Assembly: GCA_002315555.1 (NCBI GenBank)
Contig: DCHF01000036.1
Coordinates: 1-35,109 of the forward strand
Length of the DNA stretch: 35,109 nucleotides
From: Lachnospiraceae bacterium UBA1759
GTDB taxonomy: Bacteria; Bacillota; Clostridia; Lachnospirales; Lachnospiraceae
Direction: 5' to 3'
The position numbers and the translations under genes are program-made. Within the stretch, counting starts at the first letter, position 1, and every line of letters begins with the position of its first letter. The notes beneath the pieces were generated by a model. That model searched no databases. It saw only the letters and a list, made by a program, of their open reading frames with translations, and had not been told where the DNA came from. Positions 7,920-15,687 of the stretch are shown one piece after another.

Positions 7920-9677
7920 ATGAATTTTTCCGTATTACTTAACAACGTAATGGCCGAGGCTTTCGAAAAAGCCGGCTATGACAGAACCTACGGCAAGGTA
8001 TCCGTTTCCAACCGGCCGGACCTTTGCGAGTATCAGTGCAACGGTGCGATGGCAGCCGCAAAGGCTTACCACAAGGCACCGATCCAGATCGCAGAGGATG
8101 TTGTCCGTAACCTGGAGGGCAATGCCGTATTCGAGACCGCTGAGGCTGTAAAGCCCGGTTTCATCAACATGAACATTTCCACTGCGTTCCTTCAGTCCTA
8201 TTGTAACGAAATGGCTGTGAAGGATCATTTCGGCATGGAGTTTCCGGAAAAGAAGACCATCATCGTGGACTACGGCGGACCGAACGTTGCAAAACCGCTT
8301 CACATCGGTCACTTACGTTCCGCGATCATCGGCGAATCCATCAAGCGCATCTTAAAGTATATGGGACACGAGACCATCGGCGATACGCATCTTGGCGACT
8401 GGGGTCTTCAGATCGGTCTGATCATCGAAGAACTGAAGGAGAGAAAGCCGGAGCTTCCGTATTTTGATCCGTCCTTTACCGGTGCTTATCCGGAAGAGGC
8501 TCCGTTCACCATTTCCGAACTGGAGGCCATTTATCCGGCTGCATCCGCGAAGTCCAAGGTCGATGCCGACTTTGCCGAGCGCGCTCATGACAACACCCTG
8601 AAGCTTCAGGGAGGTGATCCGGCGTGCCGTGCCATCTGGCAGCATATCATCAATGTTTCCGTAAATGACTTAAAGAAGAACTACGAAAACCTGAACGTTT
8701 CCTTTGAACTTTGGAAGGCCGAATCAGACGCTCAGCCGTACATTCCGGATATGATCCAATCCTTCAAGGATCAGGGCATTGCCTATGTTTCCGACGGCGC
8801 TCTTGTTGTCGATGTCGCGGAAGATACCGATAAGACCGAGATCCCCCCGTGCCTCGTCGTCAAGTCCGACGGCGCTTCCCTGTATGCAACGACCGACCTC
8901 GCGACTATCATCTGGCGTATGAACGACTATCATCCGGATCAGATGATCTATCTTGCGGATAAGCGTCAGGATCTTCATTACACGCAGTTCTTCCGTGTCG
9001 CACGCAAAGCGCACATGGTGGAAGAGGACACCAGGCTGAATTTCATCGGCTTCGGCACGATGAACGGCAAGGACGGCAAGCCGTTCAAGACCCGTGCGGG
9101 TGGTGTCATGCGCCTGGAAGCGCTGATCAGCGATATCAATGACGCTGTCTATGAGAAGATGAAGGAGCGTTACGACGAATCCGAGCTTGATGAAAAGACC
9201 GTTAAGCAGGTCGGCCTTGCCGCGATCAAGTACGGCGATCTTTCCAACCAGGCCACCAAGGATTACAACTTTGACATCGACCGCTTTGCGTCCTTCGAGG
9301 GCAATACAGGTCCGTACATTCTTTATACGATCGTTCGTATCAAGTCCATCCTGAGAAGAACGGAGATCACGGATGCGTTCGCTCCGACCTTCAACGCGGA
9401 TGCTTCCGGCAATGCCTGCTTAAAGGCCCTGATGAAGAATCTCTGCGGCTTTGCGGATATGGTGGAGAACGCAGCAGAGGAGCTTGCACCGCATAAGATC
9501 TGCAGCTACATCTACCAGCTATCCGATGCCTTCAACGGCTTCTACCACGATACGCAGATTCTGAAGGAAGAGGATACCGAAAAGAAGAATCTGTACCTTT
9601 CCGTACTTGTCCTGACGAAGAGCGTTCTGGAGACCTGTATTGATCTTCTGGGCTTTGAAGCACCGGAAAGAATGTAA
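7920..9677 (+). CDS. argS: Arginyl-tRNA synthetase
   Basis: Class I aminoacyl-tRNA synthetase that charges tRNA-Arg, cytosolic, 585 residues. An N-terminal additional domain (about 1-110) precedes the Rossmann catalytic core, with the HIGH motif in NVAKPLHIGHLRS (128-131) and a following GDTHLGDWGLQIG block. Instead of canonical KMSKS it has DGKPFKTRAGG, the degenerate form normal for many ArgRS enzymes. The C-terminal helical anticodon-binding domain (DALR type, last ~120 residues) ends with the typical GFEAPERM. A GAGAGGGAG ribosome site precedes the ATG. No T-box was seen upstream, so it may be read from the potassium operon or an unrecognised promoter. Confidence 0.97.
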   Translation: MNFSVLLNNVMAEAFEKAGYDRTYGKVSVSNRPDLCEYQCNGAMAAAKAYHKAPIQIAEDVVRNLEGNAVFETAEAVKPGFINMNISTAFLQSYCNEMAVKDHFGMEFPEKKTIIVDYGGPNVAKPLHIGHLRSAIIGESIKRILKYMGHETIGDTHLGDWGLQIGLIIEELKERKPELPYFDPSFTGAYPEEAPFTISELEAIYPAASAKSKVDADFAERAHDNTLKLQGGDPACRAIWQHIINVSVNDLKKNYENLNVSFELWKAESDAQPYIPDMIQSFKDQGIAYVSDGALVVDVAEDTDKTEIPPCLVVKSDGASLYATTDLATIIWRMNDYHPDQMIYLADKRQDLHYTQFFRVARKAHMVEEDTRLNFIGFGTMNGKDGKPFKTRAGGVMRLEALISDINDAVYEKMKERYDESELDEKTVKQVGLAAIKYGDLSNQATKDYNFDIDRFASFEGNTGPYILYTIVRIKSILRRTEITDAFAPTFNADASGNACLKALMKNLCGFADMVENAAEELAPHKICSYIYQLSDAFNGFYHDTQILKEEDTEKKNLYLSVLVLTKSVLETCIDLLGFEAPERM

Positions 9678-9690
9678 TCAAATAATCAGT

Positions 9691-9724
9691 TTTACGGATC
9701 GTTTCATACGGTCCGTAAATTTTA
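9691..9724 (+). terminator. argS terminator (first)
   Basis: An 11-bp stem, TTTACGGATCG (9691-9701) with CGGTCCGTAAA (9709-9719), one T-G wobble, a 7-base loop and then TTTTAT. It sits 14 bases past the argS stop codon. Confidence 0.75.
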
Positions 9725-9750
9725 TGCGGAGGTCCTTCATGAAATTAACA

Positions 9751-9785
9751 AAAGCCCCGGGAACAAAGGGTCCCGGGGCTTTTTT
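9751..9785. terminator. Bidirectional terminator between argS and rho
   Basis: Perfect 12-bp GC-rich stem AAAGCCCCGGGA (9751-9762) and TCCCGGGGCTTT (9771-9782) with an 8-base loop. T runs follow on the plus strand (9780-9785) and, in reverse, on the minus strand (TTTTGTTAAT). It can end both argS and rho transcripts, which converge here. Confidence 0.9.
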
Positions 9786-9790
9786 ATTCA

Positions 9791-11245
9791 TTAAAACACG
9801 ATGTATTTGATCTTCTGTACAAATTCATCATTTGTCTTTGTCGATGCGAACAGGTCCAGGATCTGCTCCGCCGTTTCCTCGGGTTTTCCTGAGGAGGTGA
9901 CCTTGCGGATCAGGGAGGATGCTTCGTATTCCTGCTCATTAAAAAGAAGCTGTTCGTTTCTTGTGGACGATTTTAAAATGTCCAGCGCAGGGAAGATGCG
10001 GCGTTCGGAAAGCTTCCGGTTCAGAACGAGCTCCATGTTGCCGGTGCCCTTGAATTCCTCATAGACCATATCGTCCAGACGGGAGCCGGTCTCTAAAAGG
10101 GCCGTTGCGAGGATCGTCAGCGAGCCGCCCTCACGCATGCAGCGCGCGGCGCCGAAGAAACGCTTCGGCATGTAAAGCGCGGCCGGATCCAGTCCGCCGG
10201 AAAGGGTACGGCCGGACGGGGTGACCGTCAGGTTGTATGCACGGGTCAGGCGTGTGATGGAATCGAGCAGAATCACGACATCACGCTTCATTTCCACAAG
10301 GCGCTTTGCACGTTCGATGACCATTTCAGACACGCGCTTATGATGCTCCGGCTGTTCATCGAAGGTGGAGTAGACGACTTCCACATTGTCGCCGACCACG
10401 GATTCCTGCATATCGGTAACTTCTTCCGGACGCTCGTCAATGAGAAGGATGATGATATGAAGGTCCGGATGGTTTTTCTGAAGCGCATGCGCGATCTGCT
10501 TTAAGAGCGTGGTCTTGCCGACCTTGGGCTGGGCAACGATCATGCCGCGCTGACCTTTACCGATCGGGGAGATCATATCGACAATGCGCATGGAAAGCTC
10601 ACCGCCTTCCGTTTCCAGATGGAGACGGTCGTGCGGGAAGATGGGCGTCAGCGACTCAAAAGGCCGCACACGGCTGTGTTCGCTGACAGACATGCCGTTG
10701 ATCCTCTCAATGAATAAAATGGCGGAAAAGCGCTCATTTTCACCTTTAATGCGCTTGCTGCCGGCGATATAGTCACCGGTCTTTAAATTAAACTTGCGGA
10801 TCTGCGACGGCGCAACGTAAACATCGTCTTCACCGGGCAGGTACCCGCCGGAGCGGATGAAGCCGAAACCATCGGCCATGACCTCCACGATGCCTTCCGC
10901 CTTTTCGCCGCTGTCCAGTTCGGAGAGGTTCTTGGGCGTGCGGTTATATGAAGAGGAGCGCGGATCAGCTTCCGGACGCGCGTATTCGGTACGGGTATTC
11001 TCGGTTCTTATGCTTTCTGTTCGAGTATTCTCGGTTCTTATGCTTTCGGTTCGGGCGTTTTCGGTCCGGCTGCTTTCGGTTCGAACCGGCTCCTCCGTTT
11101 CTTTCTTTGCCTGTTCGGATTCAAAGATCTCCGCAAGGCGCTCCACAAGTTCTCCCTTACGCATCGTCGTGACGCCGGTGATTCCCTTTTCAGCCGCGAT
11201 CTTACGCAGTTCGCCTACGGGAAGCGTATTCAGTTTCTGTTTCAT
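9791..11245 (-). CDS. rho: Transcription termination factor Rho
   Basis: Hexameric RNA-dependent ATPase/helicase for factor-dependent termination, 484 residues. Order: Rho N-terminal helical domain (about 1-45, with LRKIAAEKGI), a low-complexity linker of RTE-rich repeats (55-90), the cold-shock-like primary RNA-binding domain (about 112-182, GFGFIRS), then the ATPase. Walker A is QPKVGKTT (239-246); Walker B is in DVVILLDSITRL; the Q/R loop region GGLDPAALYMPKRFFGAA follows. The linker insert is why it is longer than the roughly 420-residue E. coli protein; inserts between N-terminal and RNA-binding parts are common in Gram-positive Rho. It stands alone with its own strong promoter and ends at a bidirectional terminator facing argS. 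Confidence 0.97.
   Translation of the reverse strand: MKQKLNTLPVGELRKIAAEKGITGVTTMRKGELVERLAEIFESEQAKKETEEPVRTESSRTENARTESIRTENTRTESIRTENTRTEYARPEADPRSSSYNRTPKNLSELDSGEKAEGIVEVMADGFGFIRSGGYLPGEDDVYVAPSQIRKFNLKTGDYIAGSKRIKGENERFSAILFIERINGMSVSEHSRVRPFESLTPIFPHDRLHLETEGGELSMRIVDMISPIGKGQRGMIVAQPKVGKTTLLKQIAHALQKNHPDLHIIILLIDERPEEVTDMQESVVGDNVEVVYSTFDEQPEHHKRVSEMVIERAKRLVEMKRDVVILLDSITRLTRAYNLTVTPSGRTLSGGLDPAALYMPKRFFGAARCMREGGSLTILATALLETGSRLDDMVYEEFKGTGNMELVLNRKLSERRIFPALDILKSSTRNEQLLFNEQEYEASSLIRKVTSSGKPEETAEQILDLFASTKTNDEFVQKIKYIVF
10993..11082. repeat. 30-bp in-frame tandem repeats in the rho linker
   Basis: Three adjacent 30-base units (10993-11022, 11023-11052, 11053-11082). The first two differ at only a few bases; the third is more diverged. 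In the rho frame each unit encodes ten residues of the form TENxRTESIR, giving a run of alternating Arg and Glu with Thr/Ser. The whole repeat zone is residues 55-90. Confidence 0.9.
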
Positions 11246-11314
11246 TTTATTCTCCCAATGGATTTAAAAAAGATTTGATGATCGGATCAAGATGAGTCCA
11301 AAGACTGTAAAGAT

Positions 11315-11343
11315 AATTTAACACAAGCATTTAAAAATGTCAA
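11315..11343 (-). promoter_or_regulatory. rho promoter
   Basis: Minus strand: TTGACA (plus-strand 11338-11343), exactly 17 bases, then TAAATT (11315-11320) with an upstream TGT extension. This is near consensus for the housekeeping sigma factor. The predicted leader before the rho ATG is about 60 bases. It lies back to back with the groESL promoter 52 bases away. Confidence 0.8.
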
Positions 11344-11394
11344 ACCGGGACAATGCGGAAGGAGACGCATAACACTTTTTTCACAATTAAAGAC

Positions 11395-11422
11395 TTGATT
11401 TTCGAGAGAAATGTGATATTAT
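11395..11422 (+). promoter_or_regulatory. groESL promoter
   Basis: TTGATT (11395-11400), 16-base spacer and extended -10 TGA-TATTAT (11414-11422). The predicted start near 11429 falls immediately before the CIRCE element, the normal arrangement for HrcA-controlled chaperonin operons. Confidence 0.75.
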
Positions 11423-11433
11423 GATAAAGTCAG

Positions 11434-11460
11434 TTAGCACTCAACCATAATGAGTGCTAT
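11434..11460. promoter_or_regulatory. CIRCE operator (HrcA binding site)
   Basis: TTAGCACTC-N9-GAGTGCTAT matches the CIRCE consensus TTAGCACTC-N9-GAGTGCTAA except for the final base. It lies just downstream of the -10 box and 81 bases before the groES start. HrcA repressor binding here would give heat-shock induction of groESL; hrcA itself is not in the window. Confidence 0.97.
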
Positions 11461-11541
11461 TACAACACAATTTATGCACAAAAGATCCGCGGATGTTCAA
11501 TAATTCAGCGAATCCGGTGTCCAAATAAGGAGGATAATTAC

Positions 11542-11826
11542 ATGAAGTTAATTCCGCTTGGCGACAAAGTCGTATTAAAGCAGGTTGCAGCAGAAGAGAC
11601 CACGAAGTCCGGCATCGTACTTCCCGGCAGTGCGCAGGAAAAGCCGCAGATGGCAGAAGTCATCGCAGTGGGACCGGGCGGCATGATCGATGGCAAGGAA
11701 GTCCGCATGGAAGTCAAGACCGGAGACAAGGTCATTACCTCTCAGTATGCCGGAACCAAGGCAAAGATCGAAGGTGTGGAATATACCATCGTCCGTCAGA
11801 GCGACATTCTGGCGATCGTTGAATAA
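11542..11826 (+). CDS. groES: Co-chaperonin GroES (Hsp10)
   Basis: Heptameric lid of the GroEL folding chamber, 94 residues, the standard length. It starts MKLIPLGDKVVLKQV, has the mobile-loop region EETTKSGIVLPGSAQEKP (about 18-35) and the VGPGG turn, and ends in the conserved SDILAIVE. AAGGAGG lies 8 bases before the ATG. It is 17 bases upstream of groEL and shares its CIRCE-regulated promoter. Confidence 0.99.
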   Translation: MKLIPLGDKVVLKQVAAEETTKSGIVLPGSAQEKPQMAEVIAVGPGGMIDGKEVRMEVKTGDKVITSQYAGTKAKIEGVEYTIVRQSDILAIVE

Positions 11827-11843
11827 TCAGGAGGAAACCGAAT

Positions 11844-13466
11844 ATGGCAAAAGAAATCAAATATGGTGACGAGGCAAGAAAAGCCCTGGAAGCCGGTGTA
11901 AACAAACTTGCGGATACCGTCCGCGTAACGCTTGGCCCGAAAGGCCGTAACGTCGTTCTCGACAAGACCTACGGTTCTCCGCTGATCACGAATGACGGTG
12001 TTACCATCGCAAAAGAGATCGAACTTGAAGATGCTTTTGAAAACATGGGCGCGCAGCTCGTCAAGGAAGTCGCTACGAAGACCAACGACGTAGCCGGCGA
12101 CGGCACTACGACCGCAACCGTTCTTGCGCAGGCCATGATCAAGGAAGGCATGAAGAACCTGGCGGCAGGCGCAAATCCGATCATCCTGAGAAAGGGTATG
12201 AAAAAGGCCGCTGAGACCGCAGTCGCCTCCATCAAGGCACAGTCCAAGCCCATCACGAGCAAGGACCAGATCGCACGTGTTGCAGCGATCTCCGCAGCGG
12301 ATGACGGTGTCGGCGAAATGGTTGCGGATGCCATGGACCGCGTTTCCAAGGACGGCGTCATCACAATTGAAGAATCCAAGACCATGATGACCGAGCTGGA
12401 CCTTGTGGAAGGCATGCAGTTTGACCGTGGTTACTTAAGCGCTTACATGTGCACAGATATGGAAAAGATGGAAGCGACCCTCGATGATCCGTACATTCTG
12501 ATCACCGATAAGAAGATCACCAACATCCAGGACATTCTTCCGGTTCTTGAGCAGATCGTTCAGTCCGGCGCAAAGCTTCTGATCATCGCAGAGGACGTAG
12601 AAGGCGAAGCACTGACCACCCTGATCGTCAACAAGCTCCGCGGCACCTTCACCGTAGTTGCGGTTAAGGCTCCGGGTTACGGCGACAGAAGAAAGGAAAT
12701 GTTAAAGGATATCGCGACACTGACCGGCGGCCAGGTCATTTCCGAAGAAGTCGGTCTTGAGCTCAAGGATGCTTCCATGGAGCTTCTGGGCCGTGCAAAG
12801 TCCGTTAAAGTACAGAAGGAAAACACCATCATCGTTGACGGCTGCGGCGATAAGACTGCGATCGCAAACCGTGTCGCTGCCATTCGCGCACAGCTCGATG
12901 TAACCACCTCCGAATTCGATAAGGAAAAACTTCAGGAGCGTCTTGCCAAGCTGGCAGGCGGCGTAGCCGTTATCCGCGTAGGTGCCGCGACCGAGACCGA
13001 AATGAAGGAAGCAAAGCTTCGTATGGAGGATGCGCTTAACTCGACCCGCGCGGCAGTGGAAGAGGGCATCGTATCCGGCGGCGGTACCGCATACATCCTG
13101 GCCTCCAAGGAAGTCGAAAAGCTGATCGACACCCTGGAGGGTGATGAGAAGACCGGCGCAAAGATCGTACTGAAGGCTCTTCAGGCACCGTTATTCTTTA
13201 TCGCAGACAATGCGGGTCTGGACGGCAGCGTCATCATCAACAAGGTCTATGAGGCTGAAGACGGCATCGGCTATGATGCTTACAACGACAAGTACGTTGA
13301 AATGATTCCGTCCGGCATCGTGGATCCGGCCAAGGTCACCCGTTCCGCATTACAGAACGCCATCAGCGTAGCATCCACCTTACTGACTACCGAATCAGCG
13401 GTAGCAGCCATCAAGGAACCGGCTCCGGCAATGCCTGCAGGCAACCCGGGAATGGGCATGATGTAA
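11844..13466 (+). CDS. groEL: Chaperonin GroEL (Hsp60)
   Basis: Tetradecameric ATP-dependent protein-folding chamber, cytosolic, 540 residues, full length. ATP-binding segments include LGPKGRNVVLDK (about 31-42) and AGDGTTTATVLAQ (about 85-97). The protein ends with a short GMGMM-type tail (PAMPAGNPGMGMM) as in other Firmicutes. AGGAGG precedes the ATG. It is the second gene of the CIRCE-controlled operon, and a strong terminator follows within 25 bases. No anomalies seen. Confidence 0.99.
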   Translation: MAKEIKYGDEARKALEAGVNKLADTVRVTLGPKGRNVVLDKTYGSPLITNDGVTIAKEIELEDAFENMGAQLVKEVATKTNDVAGDGTTTATVLAQAMIKEGMKNLAAGANPIILRKGMKKAAETAVASIKAQSKPITSKDQIARVAAISAADDGVGEMVADAMDRVSKDGVITIEESKTMMTELDLVEGMQFDRGYLSAYMCTDMEKMEATLDDPYILITDKKITNIQDILPVLEQIVQSGAKLLIIAEDVEGEALTTLIVNKLRGTFTVVAVKAPGYGDRRKEMLKDIATLTGGQVISEEVGLELKDASMELLGRAKSVKVQKENTIIVDGCGDKTAIANRVAAIRAQLDVTTSEFDKEKLQERLAKLAGGVAVIRVGAATETEMKEAKLRMEDALNSTRAAVEEGIVSGGGTAYILASKEVEKLIDTLEGDEKTGAKIVLKALQAPLFFIADNAGLDGSVIINKVYEAEDGIGYDAYNDKYVEMIPSGIVDPAKVTRSALQNAISVASTLLTTESAVAAIKEPAPAMPAGNPGMGMM

Positions 13467-13488
13467 TTTATCACTATAGCAGAGTATC

Positions 13489-13524
13489 AAAGGAGACGAC
13501 TTGTTCGTCTCCTTTTTCTTTTGT
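13489..13524 (+). terminator. groESL terminator
   Basis: Perfect 11-bp stem AAAGGAGACGA (13489-13499) with TCGTCTCCTTT (13505-13515), a 5-base loop, then TTCTTTT. Confidence 0.92.
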
Positions 13525-13525
13525 C

Positions 13526-13671
13526 CGGATGAACAAGATCGTGGATTTATATGCCATATGTATTTTTCGAAATCGTTTTTTTTATTAACATTTCTGTAAC
13601 AGATCCGAATTATGTAATCACTATATATAAAAAACGATACTTTTATTGATTTTTTGTACATATTATACAAA
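13526..13671. other. AT-rich intergenic stretch with an inverted repeat before the sugar importer
   Basis: Between the groEL terminator and the importer promoter I see no coding sequence. The stretch is strongly AT-rich. The one clear structure is TTTGTA-N7-TACAAA at 13653-13671, ending 6 bases before the -35 box, a plausible site for an activator or repressor of the importer. A short CTGT-A-ACAG palindrome also occurs near 13596. No cre-like site was recognised. Confidence 0.4.
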
Positions 13672-13677
13672 TATTGA

Positions 13678-13706
13678 TTGACTAATATTCTTTTTACTTG
13701 TAATAT
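13678..13706 (+). promoter_or_regulatory. Promoter of the oligosaccharide ABC importer operon
   Basis: TTGACT (13678-13683), 17-base spacer, TAATAT (13701-13706). The transcript would start near 13713 with a leader of about 68 bases before the first permease. Confidence 0.7.
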
Positions 13707-13780
13707 CTAATTGTGTGAACTCCATGTGAAAAGCAGTTTATCTGTCAAACAATTGGAGAATACAAGAAAGGGGAGCTCTT

Positions 13781-14695
13781 ATGAAGGAATTCTTAAAAGA
13801 ACTCAAAAAGAACAGAGCGCTGTTTTCAATGATCGTACCTGCTTTACTGCTTACGATCATCTTCTCATATGCCCCGATGGCCGGTCTTGTTCTTGCCTTT
13901 AAGAACTACCGCTTTGACCTCGGCATTTTCAGAAGCCCGTTCAACGGTGTTGAAAATTTCCGTTTCCTGTTTGTATCCGGTGACGGTTGGCGTCTCACCA
14001 AGAACACCATTCTCTACAATCTGTTGAACCTTGTGACTTCTCAGGCACTTGCCGTTGTAATCGCGATCTTCATTTCCGAGATCCGCGGCAAAGTGTACAA
14101 GAAGATCACCCAGTCCCTGATCTTCCTGCCGTACTTCATTTCATGGGTTCTTGTCGGTGCATTCGCACTCGCCATCTTCAACTATGAAACCGGTCTTATG
14201 AACAACCTGATCACCGCAGCCGGCAAGGAGCGTGTCAATGTCTACGCGATCCCCGGTGTATGGCCCTGGATCATCTGTGCATTCAATGCATGGAAGTGGT
14301 GTGGCTATAACTCCGTTATCTACATTGCGGCAATCACCGGTGTTGACCAGGAGATCTACGAAGCGGCAGCAATCGACGGCGCGAACATTTTCCAGCGTAT
14401 CCGTCTCGTAACGCTTCCGTGTATCCGCCCGACGATCGTCATCATGCTTCTTCTGCAGGTCGGCCGAATCCTTCGCGGTGACTTCGAAATGTTCTACCAG
14501 TTAGTAGGCGCAAACGGTCAGCTCTACGATGCGACCGACGTTATCGACACTTACGTATTCCGTGCCCTGACCACCAGCACGAACCTCGGTATGACGGCAG
14601 CAGCTTCACTGTATCAGTCCGTTGTATGTTTCGTTGTTATCATGGTCGTTAACGGAATCACCCGCAAGGTCGAAGAAGACTACGCGCTGTTCTAA
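13781..14695 (+). CDS. Carbohydrate ABC transporter permease (LplB-like)
   Basis: Inner-membrane permease of a carbohydrate-uptake (CUT1) importer, 304 residues, about six transmembrane segments. The cytoplasmic coupling motif EIYEAAAIDGANIFQRI (about 191-207) is the EAA loop contacting the ATPase. The opening LLTIIFSYAPMAGLVLAFKNY is typical of the LplB/YtcP-type permeases that work with large lipoprotein binding proteins in Firmicutes. GAAAGGGGAG lies before the ATG. The second permease begins 15 bases downstream and the binding protein is third. The substrate is unknown; the downstream GH5 enzyme suggests beta-glucan oligosaccharides. There is no ATPase gene in the cluster, so a shared MsmX-like ATPase encoded elsewhere is expected. 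Confidence 0.88.
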   Translation: MKEFLKELKKNRALFSMIVPALLLTIIFSYAPMAGLVLAFKNYRFDLGIFRSPFNGVENFRFLFVSGDGWRLTKNTILYNLLNLVTSQALAVVIAIFISEIRGKVYKKITQSLIFLPYFISWVLVGAFALAIFNYETGLMNNLITAAGKERVNVYAIPGVWPWIICAFNAWKWCGYNSVIYIAAITGVDQEIYEAAAIDGANIFQRIRLVTLPCIRPTIVIMLLLQVGRILRGDFEMFYQLVGANGQLYDATDVIDTYVFRALTTSTNLGMTAAASLYQSVVCFVVIMVVNGITRKVEEDYALF

Positions 14696-14710
14696 GGGAG
14701 GAGGAAGAAT

Positions 14711-15622
14711 ATGGCTAATAATATCAAACCTCAGAAAAAGATCAAAAACAGTGTTTCCACTTCCGCATTTTACACGATCGCTTATATTGTGGTCGGTTTA
14801 ATGGCGTTGATCTGCCTGATTCCTTTCATCATCGTCGTATCCGGTTCCTTCACCAGTGAGAATTACCTTCTGTTCCACGGCTACAGCCTGCTTCCGAAGG
14901 ATTTCTCGTTAGAAGCTTATAAAATTCTGTTCAAGGTTCCCGGAACCATCCTGAAGGCATACGGTGTGTCCATTTACGTAACGGTCATCGGTACGTTCCT
15001 CGGACTTGTGATCACCACGATCACTTCCTATGCTTTATCAAGAAGAGACTTCAAGTACAGAAGCAAGATCTCGTTCTTCTTCTATTTCACGACCCTGTTT
15101 AACGGCGGTATGCTTTGCTCATACATCTTCATCACCCGTTATCTGCATCTTCGTGACAGCCTTTGGGTTCTGATCCTGCCGGGCATGTTCAGCGTATTCC
15201 ATCTTCTGATCATGCGTTCATTCTGTCAGGCAGTACCTTTTGAAATCATTGAATCCGCAAAGATCGACGGCGCGGGAGAGTACAAGATCTTCTTCTCCGT
15301 CATCATGCCGCTTCTGAAATCCGGTATGGCAACCATCGGCCTCTTCATGGCTCTCGGTTACTGGAACAACTGGTATCAGGCAATGCTGTACATCAATGAT
15401 CAGGACAAATTCCCGTTACAGTATCTGTTATACAACATGCTGCAGAAAACGGAGGCGATGCAACGAGTCGCCGCGTTGTCCGGCATCGTCGTAAAAGACA
15501 TGCCAAAGAACTCGCTGAAAATGTCGATGGCGGTTGTCGCTACGGGCCCGATTCTTCTCGTTTACCCGTTCGTACAGCGCTATTTCGTCAAAGGTATCAC
15601 GATCGGCTCTGTCAAGGGTTGA
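14711..15622 (+). CDS. Carbohydrate ABC transporter permease (LplC/YtcP-like)
   Basis: Second permease of the CUT1 importer, 303 residues, about six membrane segments, with the EAA-type loop EIIESAKIDGAGEYKIF (178-194). The family feature ending in YFVKGITIGSVKG at the C-terminus is characteristic of YtcP/LplC permeases. It forms a heterodimer with the upstream permease. A GGGAGGAGG-like site precedes the ATG. It is followed by a 65-base gap containing a hairpin before the binding-protein gene. Confidence 0.88.
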   Translation: MANNIKPQKKIKNSVSTSAFYTIAYIVVGLMALICLIPFIIVVSGSFTSENYLLFHGYSLLPKDFSLEAYKILFKVPGTILKAYGVSIYVTVIGTFLGLVITTITSYALSRRDFKYRSKISFFFYFTTLFNGGMLCSYIFITRYLHLRDSLWVLILPGMFSVFHLLIMRSFCQAVPFEIIESAKIDGAGEYKIFFSVIMPLLKSGMATIGLFMALGYWNNWYQAMLYINDQDKFPLQYLLYNMLQKTEAMQRVAALSGIVVKDMPKNSLKMSMAVVATGPILLVYPFVQRYFVKGITIGSVKG

Positions 15623-15645
15623 TCCGGGATATACATGTGCTTAAC

Positions 15646-15666
15646 GGTCACATATTATGTGTGACC
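15646..15666 (+). promoter_or_regulatory. Intercistronic hairpin ahead of the binding-protein gene
   Basis: GGTCACA (15646-15652) pairs with TGTGACC (15660-15666), 7-base loop. No U tract follows, so it is not a normal terminator. It lies just upstream of the AAAGGAGG ribosome site of the binding-protein gene and may protect a processed 3' mRNA that allows excess binding protein over permeases. It could also be a DNA operator; no promoter was recognised next to it. Confidence 0.4.
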
Positions 15667-15687
15667 TAAAATAAAAGGAGGATAAGC

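Noticed and set aside
7920..9677. Loss of the KMSKS motif in ArgRS
   Set aside because: Degenerate KMSKS is normal in many arginyl-tRNA synthetases; DGKPFKTRAGG is a common form.
9739..9810. A 23-codon frame with GGAGG six bases upstream, between argS and rho
   Set aside because: It runs straight through the bidirectional terminator hairpin and into the rho 3' end, so its codons are explained by the terminator.
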